Below are positions 5,316-14,248 of a stretch of 14,745 nucleotides of DNA, one piece after another. Made by a program: the position numbers and the translations under genes. Below the pieces are notes generated by a model, which worked only from the letters and a program-made list of their open reading frames with translations, did not search any database and was not told the DNA's origin. Each line of letters starts with the position of its first letter. Positions within the stretch are counted from its first letter, which is position 1. The stretch comes from Bacteroidota bacterium (GTDB lineage: Bacteria; Bacteroidota; Bacteroidia; Sphingobacteriales; Sphingobacteriaceae), in NCBI GenBank assembly GCA_013288465.1, contig JABDBT010000063.1, positions 101 through 14,845 of the forward strand, read 5' to 3'.

Positions 5316-8276
5316 TTAAAAAAGGCTCACCGGTAACACAATTTCAATGCGGTTACGGCCTGTACCACCGTAAATATCGGGATCAAGCAGGTAGCTGTAG
5401 CGTATGCCAAACGTAACTGATTCTTCATTAAACCATTTGGTATCAAAAAACACCTCTATCCCTGCTGAGCGGAAATTGCCATTGAAAGGATTGCCATTGC
5501 TGTAAAAATCATTAACACGGGTGTAATCATAAAACAGGTTCCCACGTATCCGCTGAAAGTAAATAGCATTGGCTATACCCGCATCCGGGTAAGCAAGCGG
5601 GAAAGCATAATTAACCCCTACCTTATTCATATTATACAGGTTTTCGGCAGTATAGCCCCTCGAAAATGGAAAATCATTTGAAAATGAAACCACGTTACCC
5701 TTATCCCTGTCCTGGTGGGCCAGGTTGATCACCAGGTTTTGATTAACAAATAAGCCCGGGAAATAAAAGGTTCCATTTGCCAAAAACTGTTTGGCATCAA
5801 TATTTGAGATAGCCGATTTATAATTTAAAGTAATGGTTTGCCCAAAATTTGGGTAAATATTTTGCAGGGCTTGCTGGCTGCGGTTACTAAAAGTGATGTA
5901 GTTGTTTAAGTAGGTATAATTCTCATCTTTAAATAGGGTATTAAACGGCGACTGGAAGTTAATACTGGTATAATAAACATCTGTACCAAAATCTATAGAG
6001 GTGCCGTTCTTTCCGCTGCTTAAGTTTAATGGAAATTCTATGCCGGTATGCAAATTGGTTTCATTCCAATAAATATTATTCCCTTTATACAAGCCGCGCC
6101 TGTCAATCGTGTATCCTGCCCCGCCGGACAGGTACGGAAATAACGCGCCATACACCGCGTCAAAACTAAACTCTTTATAACCTTCATCCCGGTTATAATT
6201 AAAGGATAGTTGCGATTGGAAGGTATTCAACACGTTTTCACCTGTTAGCGAAAAAGTATAATTAGGATCGTTAAAATCAGGTATCAGGCTATGAAAATTA
6301 AACAGGTGATAAGCCTTGTTGTATTTGGTAACAGGGAGCTGCTTGTTGGTGATCAAAGCAAGCAAATCAGTTGATGAATCTCTTTTCAAAGCGGAAATAT
6401 TATAATCAGGCAATCCGCCGGGTATTTTCCCCGAACCCACTTCGTCCCATTTTATAGTGCTTCGGTCTGCCTGGTTAAGCTGGTAACCAAAAGCAGTTAG
6501 CTGCACCCAGGCTAATTTATTATCAGTTACCGTTGGCTCGTATTTATTGGAGGTATTGGTGTCTCTCAACTCTAAAAGCTTACCATTTGCAGGCGATATA
6601 GCAAACAGGCGGTCGCTAATGCCCGAGGTTGCCGTAAAATAAACCATATCATTCTTCACTACCGGGAAACCAATAGGCTGGTAAGAATAAGGCAATAAGG
6701 TTTTAACATTCCCTGTTTTAATATCAATAAGCGCCATGGTCATTTTACCCTCATGGTTTCTTACGGCTGATATCAACTGGCTATCGTTGTAAAACTTAGG
6801 ATAAGTAAAAAACAGCTTTTCTTTATTAGGCACAACCGCTATCAATTTCCCGGTGAACGCGCTTAGTATATGCAACTCGCTTTTGCCCGATGGGCCAACC
6901 TGCACAGCAATAATGGTTTTGCCATCCAGGCTAAAATTGGGTGCGAAATATTTGGAGCGGAGGGTTATACGGCGTTCATCGCCGGTTTTAACATCCAGCA
7001 GGTATAATTCGCTATAATCGCGGTAGGTCCACCGCAAATCGGGCCTATATGACGGGTAAACGACCTTCCCGTCATGATAAGCAAAGTAATTATCTAAGGA
7101 CACCGACCGGGTGCTGATATCTTTTTCTTTCCCGTTGGTATTGATCACAAACACAGGTATATGATCGTAGGTGCTTTTCATGTAGATGACCGTGCTGTCA
7201 TTCACATAAGCCGGGTATTCCTGGTCGGCGATAAAATGTCCGTGATTTATAAATACTCCTTTTTCTTGGTCGAGAAACGTATATTTTTTAAAAGAATCTG
7301 GTAAAGTATTTGGGCCATTATCGTTAATAAATTGACTTTTAAAATAACTTAAAGCATTATTCCTGAACTTTATAAAATCCTCGCCCGAGTATTTTTTTAT
7401 CGCTTTGCGCAGCGGATAAAACAAGCCTTTATAAGCAGCGGCATCCTGTGTTACTTTTCTCCAAAAATCATCACCATATTTTTCGCGGCCATAAGCTACC
7501 AGCATATAGCCGGTTGGGTACCAATCGGGCGTGTAATCAAGGTATGAGCCGCTGCGCAGCTTTTGCCAGCTATAATCTTTACCTGCGGCCCATAAGGCCC
7601 GATATCCATTCAAAAAATATGGTAACCTGCCCCTGCCCTGCTCGCTTACATGGGTTTCGTTAAAAACTGCATCGCCTTCAAAAAACCAATTGGGTATAGC
7701 GCCTTCATTAAACAAGGCCTGCCCGCCCTCGCCAAACAATATACGCGCGGTATGTGATAAGCCGACGTTAAAATTATTGTATTGCTGCACATGCCTAAAC
7801 TCATGTATAGCTAATTGATCTGTCCAGGGCAAGCTGCCCAATTCAAAGTTGTTTTGTTCGGGGGTTAAGTAAAATTCGCTCCTGAAAGGCGCCAAACCCA
7901 CATAAGCGTTTGATATGGTAGTTTGGTTTTGCAGTAAAATGCTTACCTGTTTTTGCTTGTAGCCAATGGTGGGTTGTATAGCTCTGTTCATGCGCTGCAC
8001 AATATCGGCCACCCTTATCCCTTCGGTATCCAGCCCGGCCGGGAATATCACTTTTGCCGCCGGTGTATTTACCTGTTTCCATTTGATGGAGGGTGGGTTA
8101 CCGCCGAACTCCTGCGCTTTTGTTAAAGTGGCAGTGGCAGTTAGGAGTAGCAGGATGAGTGGCAGTTGCAGGAGCAGTTGCCGGTGATGTTGGGCGTTTA
8201 AAGATTTTATAACAGGGGCGCTTATCATTAGGGTGAAAGTACGCAAATTCCTGTTCAGGCCAAAGACAAACTTCAA
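5316..8276 (-). CDS. Outer-membrane protein with gluzincin-like protease, PD40 propeller and C-terminal barrel
   Basis: The 986-residue protein is exported: a hydrophobic LLLQLPLILLLLTATAT (34-50) precedes a likely cleavage near TKAQ (52-55). A gluzincin-like region has IHEFRHVQQ (157-165; HExxH with H158, E159, H162) and NWFFEGDAVFNET (196-208), where E200 could be the third zinc ligand. Residues about 330-640 show repeated short beta segments of the PD40/TolB type (for example RRITLRSKYFAPNFSLDGK). From about 690 to the end, alternating aromatic strands and a terminal SLF fit an outer-membrane barrel. The sequence suggests a protease and propeller held at the outer membrane; whether they face outward is unknown. 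Met17 at 8228 may be the true start, because the first 16 residues add nothing to the signal peptide. A weak TACTTTCA box (minus strand, 8241-8234) lies just upstream of that codon. Confidence 0.8.
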   Translation of the reverse strand: MKFVFGLNRNLRTFTLMISAPVIKSLNAQHHRQLLLQLPLILLLLTATATLTKAQEFGGNPPSIKWKQVNTPAAKVIFPAGLDTEGIRVADIVQRMNRAIQPTIGYKQKQVSILLQNQTTISNAYVGLAPFRSEFYLTPEQNNFELGSLPWTDQLAIHEFRHVQQYNNFNVGLSHTARILFGEGGQALFNEGAIPNWFFEGDAVFNETHVSEQGRGRLPYFLNGYRALWAAGKDYSWQKLRSGSYLDYTPDWYPTGYMLVAYGREKYGDDFWRKVTQDAAAYKGLFYPLRKAIKKYSGEDFIKFRNNALSYFKSQFINDNGPNTLPDSFKKYTFLDQEKGVFINHGHFIADQEYPAYVNDSTVIYMKSTYDHIPVFVINTNGKEKDISTRSVSLDNYFAYHDGKVVYPSYRPDLRWTYRDYSELYLLDVKTGDERRITLRSKYFAPNFSLDGKTIIAVQVGPSGKSELHILSAFTGKLIAVVPNKEKLFFTYPKFYNDSQLISAVRNHEGKMTMALIDIKTGNVKTLLPYSYQPIGFPVVKNDMVYFTATSGISDRLFAISPANGKLLELRDTNTSNKYEPTVTDNKLAWVQLTAFGYQLNQADRSTIKWDEVGSGKIPGGLPDYNISALKRDSSTDLLALITNKQLPVTKYNKAYHLFNFHSLIPDFNDPNYTFSLTGENVLNTFQSQLSFNYNRDEGYKEFSFDAVYGALFPYLSGGAGYTIDRRGLYKGNNIYWNETNLHTGIEFPLNLSSGKNGTSIDFGTDVYYTSINFQSPFNTLFKDENYTYLNNYITFSNRSQQALQNIYPNFGQTITLNYKSAISNIDAKQFLANGTFYFPGLFVNQNLVINLAHQDRDKGNVVSFSNDFPFSRGYTAENLYNMNKVGVNYAFPLAYPDAGIANAIYFQRIRGNLFYDYTRVNDFYSNGNPFNGNFRSAGIEVFFDTKWFNEESVTFGIRYSYLLDPDIYGGTGRNRIEIVLPVSLF

Positions 8277-8315
8277 TTCACCAGAACAGACGTATTAAAA
8301 ATATAAAACTCTTCA

Positions 8316-8481
8316 CCGCTCTCTTTGTGCGCAGCAAAGAGAGGGCCGGCCAGCGTAGCGTCGTCGGGGTGAGTTGTCGCCGACATGCATTTGCGGTAAT
8401 GTCGCTTCATTAGCACTCACCCGGTCATCGCTACGTCGCTCGACCACCCTCTCTCTCCGCCTATGGGCGGACAAAGAGGGT
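8316..8481. repeat. GC-rich palindromic intergenic element (about 165 bases)
   Basis: Three nested or adjacent pairings are visible. A left hairpin has CTCTCTTTG (8319-8327) with CAAAGAGAG (8335-8343). A long central stem pairs GGGTGAGT (8367-8374) with ACTCACCC (8415-8422) and CGTAGCG (8354-8360) with CGCTACG (8429-8435), capped by CGACAT/ATGTCG (8381-8386 with 8399-8404). A right hairpin has ACCCTCT/AGAGGGT (8446-8452 with 8475-8481) around TCCGCC/GGCGGA (8456-8461 with 8466-8471). Its base composition is far richer in G+C than the flanking intergenic DNA. It looks like a dispersed REP/BIME-type element or a structured RNA. No coding frame is credible here. Confidence 0.65.
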
Positions 8482-8558
8482 AAAAACCGCTAAATTATTT
8501 TAATGCGTTTGCCCTGTTCAATTCACAATAACATGACACACCAACCATCAAAACTACC

Positions 8559-8566
8559 TACATTTG
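8559..8566 (+). promoter_or_regulatory. -7 box of the hscA promoter
   Basis: TACATTTG matches the Bacteroidota TAnnTTTG -7 box. Transcription would start near 8571-8573, giving a leader of about 12-14 bases before the ATG at 8585. No good TTG -33 box is seen at the expected distance. The box contains the TTG at 8564 that would otherwise be a possible start codon, which argues against that start. Confidence 0.5.
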
Positions 8567-8584
8567 CCGATTGTTATTATACAC

Positions 8585-10441
8585 ATGGCTAAAGTTTCAA
8601 TTAACCTGGCAACAGGCTCTATACAAAAAGAAGAGATCATAGTAGGTATTGACCTGGGCACAACCAACTCGCTGGTCGCTTTTATAAATCCCGATAAAAA
8701 CCCGCAGGTAATTAATGATACCGGCAAAGGTGTTTTAGTACCTTCAATAGTTCATTTTGGTGCTGCCGGCGATATTACAGTTGGTAATGAGGCGCGCGAA
8801 TTATTGGTAACCGATCCGTATAATACTATTTTCTCTGTTAAAAGATTATTGGGCCGTTCGTATAAAGACATTGAGAATTATAAAGACTTTTTTAGCTATA
8901 AAGTTATTGATGATGATGCCGAAAGCCTGGTAAAGATCAAAGCGGGCGATAAATTTTATTCGCCTATTGAGCTATCCGGCTTTATTTTAAAAGAACTAAA
9001 GGCACGCGCCGAACATGCGCTGAAAACCCCGGTAAACCGCGCGGTGATAACCGTACCCGCTTATTTTAATGATTCGCAACGGCAAGCCACCCGCGATGCC
9101 GGCAAACTGGCCGGGCTTGATGTTTTGCGCATTGTTAACGAGCCCACTGCCGCCAGTTTGGCTTATGGCATAGGCTTAAACCCCGATGAAACAAAAACCA
9201 TTGCGGTGTACGATCTGGGCGGTGGTACGTTTGATGTATCTATACTGCAAATACAAAATGGCATTTTTGAAGTATTAGCCACCAACGGCGATACCTTTTT
9301 AGGCGGCGATGATTTTGACAGCGCAATTGTTGATTACTGGATTGAGAAAAACCAGCTCAACAAAGCAGAAGTTGTAGCTAATCATGCACTGGCCCAGCAA
9401 CTACGCCTAAAAGCCGAAGAAACCAAAAAAGCATTTACCCATCAAAGCCTGGTTAACGATAAAATTGGTGATATATGGTGTACTATTGACCGCACTACCT
9501 TTGAACAGTTAATATTGCCCAAAGTACAGCAAACCATTACCGCCTGCCAAAACGCGTTGAAGGATGCAAACCTGACTATCAGCCGGATTGATGAAGTGGT
9601 TATGGTTGGCGGCTCAACCCGCACGGCGCTGGTTAAAAAAATGGTGTCGGAGTTTTTTGGTCGCCCGGTGCATGATGAAGTTAACCCGGATGAAGTAGTT
9701 GCCCTTGGCGCTGCCATACAGGCGGATATTTTGGCCGGTAACCGCACCGATATTTTATTACTGGATGTTACGCCACTATCCTTAGGTATCGAAACTATGG
9801 GTGGTTTAATGGATGTGATCATTCCGCGAAACTCAAAAGTGCCCACCAAAGCAGGCAGGCAGTACACCACCTCGATAGACGGACAGGTGAACATGAAAAT
9901 TGCCGTGTACCAGGGCGAACGCGACCTGATCAAAGAAAACCGTAAACTGGCCGAATTTGACCTTAAAGGCATACCATCTATGCCAGCCGGTTTCCCAAAA
10001 GTGGATATTAACTTTTTGTTGAATGCCGATGGGATATTAAAGATACAGGCAACAGAACTGCGATCGGGCGTAAAACAGGAAGTGGAAGTAAAACCCACCT
10101 ACGGCATTACCGACGACCAGGTAGAACAAATGTTGATGGACAGCATTACCCATGCTAAAGACGATGTAGCGCAACGGATGCTTATTGAAGCGCGTACCGA
10201 AGGCGAACAAATGGTTTATACCGTTGAACGCTTTTTACAAAAGAACGGTTCGCATTTATCTATAACCGAGATCACCCAAACGCAGCAGTTTATTGAACAC
10301 CTTAAAGAAGCCCTCACCAGCGGTGATAAAGACCGCATACATAAAACCATTGACGAAGTAAACGAGTTTACCCGCCCCTTTGCCGAGCGGTTGATGGATA
10401 CGGCTATTAGCGTTGCGATGAAGGGGAAGAGTATTGAGTAG
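8585..10441 (+). CDS. hscA: HscA-type Hsp70 chaperone (Fe-S cluster assembly)
   Basis: The 618-residue protein is an Hsp70 with an ATPase domain (about 19-385), linker and substrate-binding domain. It has phosphate loop IDLGTTNS (22-29), [30 protein letters not shown] (about 209-219), VMVGGSTR and the linker region [10 protein letters not shown] (about 391-400). Several traits favour HscA over DnaK: the 618-residue length (E. coli HscA 616), the LxTG-x-IQKEEI N-terminus ahead of the first strand, [40 protein letters not shown], and the short ending MKGKSIE instead of a long acidic DnaK tail. HscA, with its J-protein HscB, helps transfer Fe-S clusters from IscU. No hscB, iscU, fdx or suf gene lies beside it, so its partner is unseen. 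I start it at the ATG at 8585, not the TTG at 8564, which falls in the promoter box. Confidence 0.85.
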   Translation: MAKVSINLATGSIQKEEIIVGIDLGTTNSLVAFINPDKNPQVINDTGKGVLVPSIVHFGAAGDITVGNEARELLVTDPYNTIFSVKRLLGRSYKDIENYKDFFSYKVIDDDAESLVKIKAGDKFYSPIELSGFILKELKARAEHALKTPVNRAVITVPAYFNDSQRQATRDAGKLAGLDVLRIVNEPTAASLAYGIGLNPDETKTIAVYDLGGGTFDVSILQIQNGIFEVLATNGDTFLGGDDFDSAIVDYWIEKNQLNKAEVVANHALAQQLRLKAEETKKAFTHQSLVNDKIGDIWCTIDRTTFEQLILPKVQQTITACQNALKDANLTISRIDEVVMVGGSTRTALVKKMVSEFFGRPVHDEVNPDEVVALGAAIQADILAGNRTDILLLDVTPLSLGIETMGGLMDVIIPRNSKVPTKAGRQYTTSIDGQVNMKIAVYQGERDLIKENRKLAEFDLKGIPSMPAGFPKVDINFLLNADGILKIQATELRSGVKQEVEVKPTYGITDDQVEQMLMDSITHAKDDVAQRMLIEARTEGEQMVYTVERFLQKNGSHLSITEITQTQQFIEHLKEALTSGDKDRIHKTIDEVNEFTRPFAERLMDTAISVAMKGKSIE

Positions 10442-10517
10442 CGATTAGAGGTATAGGTTTTTTATATTAAATTGCAGTCAGTACGTCGGCTCATAATCCT
10501 TTTTACCTCGATTTTTC

Positions 10518-10543
10518 ACAAAAATAACATGTTTTGTTTTTTT
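10518..10543 (+). terminator. Weak intrinsic terminator-like hairpin after hscA
   Basis: ACAAAA (10518-10523) pairs with TTTTGT (10532-10537) around an 8-base loop and runs into a T-tract to 10543. The stem is short and AT-rich and lies about 80 bases after the hscA stop, so the call is tentative. Confidence 0.35.
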
Positions 10544-10552
10544 GATAAGTCA

Positions 10553-12973
10553 TCAATTTTTTCCGCCTGATACTGCATCATCATTATTGATACCTCGCTG
10601 ATTTTTTTTGATGGCGCTTTTTAGTTTACCGAAGCTATAATTAAACCCAATATTGATATTTCGATAATAGCTTTGATTGCTATTATAAGTTTGAAAATCA
10701 TTTGTTTTCGTAAAAAAATCCAGGGTATTGAATTTCCGGAAGGGGTTATTTACTGCAAGGTAGACTGCCCCTTTTTTATTGAACAGTTCTTTAACAATCG
10801 TAGAATTGTAATGAAAATAATAGTTATCCCTGCCCTGTAGTAACACGTACCGGCTGTCAAAACCGATGTCAAAGTTTAAACGATAACCGCTGTCAAATCG
10901 GTAATTGGTGGTTGTAAATATATGCCCCTGTTGGCCGCTGTTGGTGTAAAAGCTACCATTATATGTCCCTTTTAACCACACCTGCAATAGTTCTGTGTTC
11001 AGGGTGACGTTAAATTTTTTGGTAAAAGGATAGTTAACGTTTACATCAATACCCAGGTTCCTGTTTTCACCAACGTTGGCATAGGTACTGGTTGTTACAT
11101 CATTGGCACCAACAGTGGCAACATTCTGGATCGTATTGTCCGAAAATGAATAATTTGTACTGATAATAACCGAACCTTTGGCGAAGTTGCCATAACTTAA
11201 TTCAAAATTATTACTCAACGCCGGGCGCAAGGATGGGTTTCCAACGGTAATATATTGCGGATTGGAAAGGTTGATAAAAGGATTTAATTGCGTTATGCCT
11301 GGCCGCTGAATGCGTTGGGTAAATCCAAAGGTTAAACTGCTTATGGCGGACAAACTTCGCTGGGCAGACAAGGACGGAACAAGATTATTATATTGCTGGT
11401 CAACCGTACTCTCGGTAGATGAAAAGTCCGCATTAATATTCGTGCGTTCTAATCGCAAACCACCTTTAAAAGCCCAATCTGCTAATTTTAGCTGATAGGA
11501 ATTATATAAACTATAAACACCCTGGTGATAGTTGAAATCATTGGTTTGATTGGCTTCGGGTTGATATTGATTGGCACTGGATAGGGTATCTGTATGGAAA
11601 TCACTGTTATAATTCCTTAATATCATTTTAGCGCCAGCTTCGATTGTAATTGCCTTTAGGGGTTCGATATAATCTACCTGAGCAGTTTGTTCTTTTGTAC
11701 CGGCACTATTATACTGCTGGTAGCCGGGCCGGTTATAATTAATGGTTTGCCCATTTGAGAAGTTATTAAATTGATCGTTTGAAGAATTATTGTACCGATA
11801 TGACGCGGTTAACAATTCATTTTTATGATGTTTAAAGCCCAACTGGTAATTAAACCCGAGATCGGAGCCGTGATTACTGCCTGTTCCGTTGTTTTGCGTT
11901 TGATAAGCTTGTGTAACCTGGCTATTATTATTTAGGGTCGTAGTGGACTGGCTGCCACCCATTGAACTATTGTTCTGATTATAGTTAAACGTGGCACTGA
12001 ATAAATTCAACGAGTCTAACTCATAGCTCAATTCATTACTGTTGATGAACGAATGGGCACCGTTAAAATTAGTACCGGTTTGATAGGTAGATGATGGAAC
12101 GGGATTGTAAAAACTGCTTAAATTTTCATAATCCGCACCAATATATGGCCGTTCGCTGGTGCTGACAAAACCACTATAAGCTATTTTGCCTTCTTTTATC
12201 GAAGCTCTTGCGTTTACCCTGTATCCATAAACGCTATTATAGTTTGTGCTTAAATTTCCGGTGTACCCTTGGAACGAGTTTTTTTTGGTAATAATATTGA
12301 TTATGCCCGCTAATCCCTCCGCATCGTATTTGGCTGGTGGCGTGGTAATAACCTCAATCTTTTCGATATTGGAAGCAGGCATTGACTTTAGTACATCTGA
12401 TGGATTGACTGCCATCAATGAAGATTCTTTACCGTTGATCAATATTTTATAATTACTGTTTCCCCGCAGTTTAATATTGTCTGAACCGTCAACCGATAAC
12501 AATGGCACTTTACGGATCATATCCAAAGCGTTGATGATCTTACTTTCCGGGTCGGCTTGTACATCATAGTTCAATCGGTCAACCTCTTGTTTCATTAAAG
12601 GCTTAACCGCGGTTATAGAGACTACAGCCAACTGTTTAGTGGACGCAGCAAGTGTAACTTTACCCATGTCTATAATAGAATCAACACGGGCAATAGCAAT
12701 CAGTTTATTTTTATAGCCTACATAAGCCAATGCAAGTTGATAGGATTTACCTGACGGCACGCTTAATTCAAAACTGCCATCATCTTTAGATAGGGTTTCT
12801 TTTATAGACGATTTGGTTTGCACGTCCTCTACGGCAACTGTTACATAGCTTACCGGAGTACCAGCAGCCGAATCAATTATAGCTCCTTTTATCGTCAGGG
12901 TATGCAAGACGTTTTGTCCCTGCGCACATAAAGCAAGGCAAGCGAACATCATGCTAAACAGCAATTTTTTCAT
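10553..12973 (-). CDS. TonB-dependent-receptor-like outer-membrane beta-barrel protein
   Basis: The 806-residue protein has a signal peptide (1-20, ending ACLALCAQGQ). A carboxypeptidase-regulatory-like beta-sandwich (about 26-110; VSYVTVAVEDVQTKSS, GSFELSVPSGKSYQLALAYV) follows, then a plug domain (about 120-232) with VDGSDNIKLRGNSNYKILIN, NIEKIEVITTPPAKYDAEG and GIINIITKK. The rest is aromatic beta strands of an OMP_b-brl_3-type barrel ending in NIGFNYSFGK plus a polar tail. Such proteins resemble SusC/TonB receptors but often lack a clear TonB box, and their cargo is mostly unknown. No SusD-like partner is present. It follows the M56 and BlaI genes on the same strand after a 106-base gap with a 7-base dyad but no TAnnTTTG box, so it may be cotranscribed with them. 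Confidence 0.88.
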   Translation of the reverse strand: MKKLLFSMMFACLALCAQGQNVLHTLTIKGAIIDSAAGTPVSYVTVAVEDVQTKSSIKETLSKDDGSFELSVPSGKSYQLALAYVGYKNKLIAIARVDSIIDMGKVTLAASTKQLAVVSITAVKPLMKQEVDRLNYDVQADPESKIINALDMIRKVPLLSVDGSDNIKLRGNSNYKILINGKESSLMAVNPSDVLKSMPASNIEKIEVITTPPAKYDAEGLAGIINIITKKNSFQGYTGNLSTNYNSVYGYRVNARASIKEGKIAYSGFVSTSERPYIGADYENLSSFYNPVPSSTYQTGTNFNGAHSFINSNELSYELDSLNLFSATFNYNQNNSSMGGSQSTTTLNNNSQVTQAYQTQNNGTGSNHGSDLGFNYQLGFKHHKNELLTASYRYNNSSNDQFNNFSNGQTINYNRPGYQQYNSAGTKEQTAQVDYIEPLKAITIEAGAKMILRNYNSDFHTDTLSSANQYQPEANQTNDFNYHQGVYSLYNSYQLKLADWAFKGGLRLERTNINADFSSTESTVDQQYNNLVPSLSAQRSLSAISSLTFGFTQRIQRPGITQLNPFINLSNPQYITVGNPSLRPALSNNFELSYGNFAKGSVIISTNYSFSDNTIQNVATVGANDVTTSTYANVGENRNLGIDVNVNYPFTKKFNVTLNTELLQVWLKGTYNGSFYTNSGQQGHIFTTTNYRFDSGYRLNFDIGFDSRYVLLQGRDNYYFHYNSTIVKELFNKKGAVYLAVNNPFRKFNTLDFFTKTNDFQTYNSNQSYYRNINIGFNYSFGKLKSAIKKNQRGINNDDAVSGGKN

Positions 12974-13011
12974 TTCAACAATTAAAAAAACAAGTCAATA
13001 ACCAGCCAGGG

Positions 13012-13026
13012 ACACCAAATTGGTGT
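13012..13026. promoter_or_regulatory. Short perfect dyad upstream of the receptor gene
   Basis: ACACCAA (13012-13018) and TTGGTGT (13020-13026) form a 15-base dyad with a one-base centre. It lies about 40 bases upstream of the receptor start and 54 bases after the M56 stop. It could be an operator or part of an attenuator; its sequence is unlike the TACAAA/TTTGTA dyads upstream of the BlaI-type gene. Confidence 0.35.
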
Positions 13027-13079
13027 GCGTTTCAGGCAATACATAAATGATAGGATTTGGGATTAAGCCGATCCTTATT

Positions 13080-14243
13080 TTAAGGAACACTATCCGTTGG
13101 TTGCATTCGGTGTTTTGCTTTTTCTTCGGCCCTTTTCCGTTCCAAAAATTGCTTTCGCAATGCAAGTTCGCGTTCGTGGTAGTATCTTCTCAGCTCCGGA
13201 GACACCGGTGTTGTTTTTGTAGTTTTTTGCGTTATTTCGACCTTGTTGTTAGGCCTGGCTGCAACAAAGAGGCTGCTTACCAATAATAGTAGTGCCAAAC
13301 CTGCCATCTCCAGCCTATTAAGTGAACGGTTACGATTAATGGCTATCCTTTCCAGGCGCTGTAGCATATTGCCGCCTTTGCCGGTGAGGGCTAAGGCATA
13401 GCCGGTATTATCGGCCTGGTATTCCTCGAAATGAACCAATGCCCTAATATACCTGGTTTTATTTTGCGTATATCTGAGCGCGATATCATCACAACAATGT
13501 TCTCTCTCTGTTCTGATCAGCGATGACAACCAAAGTATCGCGGGGTTAAAAAAGAAAAGGGTTTCTATCAAGCTTTGCAACAAATTAACCAAATAATCCC
13601 TCCGGCGTATATGCGCCAATTCATGTAACAGTATTGCTTCAACCTCCCCTTGGTCGAGGGCATTGATCAGGCCGACCGGAATAAGGATCAGTGGTTTTAA
13701 ATAGCCAATAACAACGGGAACTTTTACGATGCCGGACTCAAGCAGGATAATCGCTTTTTTGACGCCCATATTTTGGGCAAGGCTACTTACCTTTTGTTCC
13801 CATTGCACAGAAAGGTGATTTATTTTCGTTCTTTTTAAACGTTGAATAATATATAAACCAAATACCATCTTAAAACTTCGTGCGCTAATAATCACCAACC
13901 AGGTTAAAACAACTATGGCCGCATGTTTTTCTATATATAACAGATTATAATTTAGAAGCTCCAATAAATTCATGGAATGGCTTGCCACATCCTGAATAAC
14001 ATAATCGCTTCCGTCCGCACTATTTAATTCGACGATCAGCGTAAAAATAAACGACAGTGTGAAAAGGCATAACAACCCAACCAACAAACCATACCTTTTA
14101 GCTGCGCTTACCTTTTTTGTGAACAGGATAATCATACCTGTAAGCATAGCTAAAACCAGCCCTTGCCAAACAGAACTGATCAGGGTACGGCAAATTGCCT
14201 GTGCAATATGGTCAGGCAATAATTGTTGAAGGTTGTGTCCCAT
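13080..14243 (-). CDS. M56-family membrane metallopeptidase (BlaR1/MecR1-like, no penicillin-binding domain)
   Basis: The 387-residue protein has hydrophobic helices at about 21-42, 51-71, 107-125, 222-243 and 313-329. Between them is an M56 peptidase domain with LLHELAHIRRRDYLVN (205-220; zinc motif H207, E208, H211) and RTEREHCCDDIALRY (244-258), which supplies the downstream Glu/Asp of the family. BlaR1 and MecR1 are about 585-600 residues long and carry an extracellular penicillin-binding sensor after the last helix. Here only about 58 residues follow it, rich in Arg, Glu and Lys (RRYYHERELALRKQFLERKRAEEK), probably a periplasmic coiled coil. Its signal is therefore not a covalently bound beta-lactam. 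It lies 5 bases after the BlaI-type gene and probably inactivates that repressor. Confidence 0.88.
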   Translation of the reverse strand: MGHNLQQLLPDHIAQAICRTLISSVWQGLVLAMLTGMIILFTKKVSAAKRYGLLVGLLCLFTLSFIFTLIVELNSADGSDYVIQDVASHSMNLLELLNYNLLYIEKHAAIVVLTWLVIISARSFKMVFGLYIIQRLKRTKINHLSVQWEQKVSSLAQNMGVKKAIILLESGIVKVPVVIGYLKPLILIPVGLINALDQGEVEAILLHELAHIRRRDYLVNLLQSLIETLFFFNPAILWLSSLIRTEREHCCDDIALRYTQNKTRYIRALVHFEEYQADNTGYALALTGKGGNMLQRLERIAINRNRSLNRLEMAGLALLLLVSSLFVAARPNNKVEITQKTTKTTPVSPELRRYYHERELALRKQFLERKRAEEKAKHRMQPTDSVP

Positions 14244-14248
14244 TTTAT

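Noticed and set aside
8564..8584. TTG start for hscA giving seven more residues
   Set aside because: The TTG lies within a TACATTTG -7 box, and the conserved N-terminus begins at the ATG at 8585.
9442..10098. Long open frame antisense to hscA
   Set aside because: It is the complement of a strongly conserved Hsp70 gene and its translation shows no domain; typical shadow frame.
8585..10441. Assignment as DnaK
   Set aside because: Length, N-terminal extension, substrate-domain motifs and short C-terminal tail fit HscA better, and no grpE or dnaJ is adjacent.
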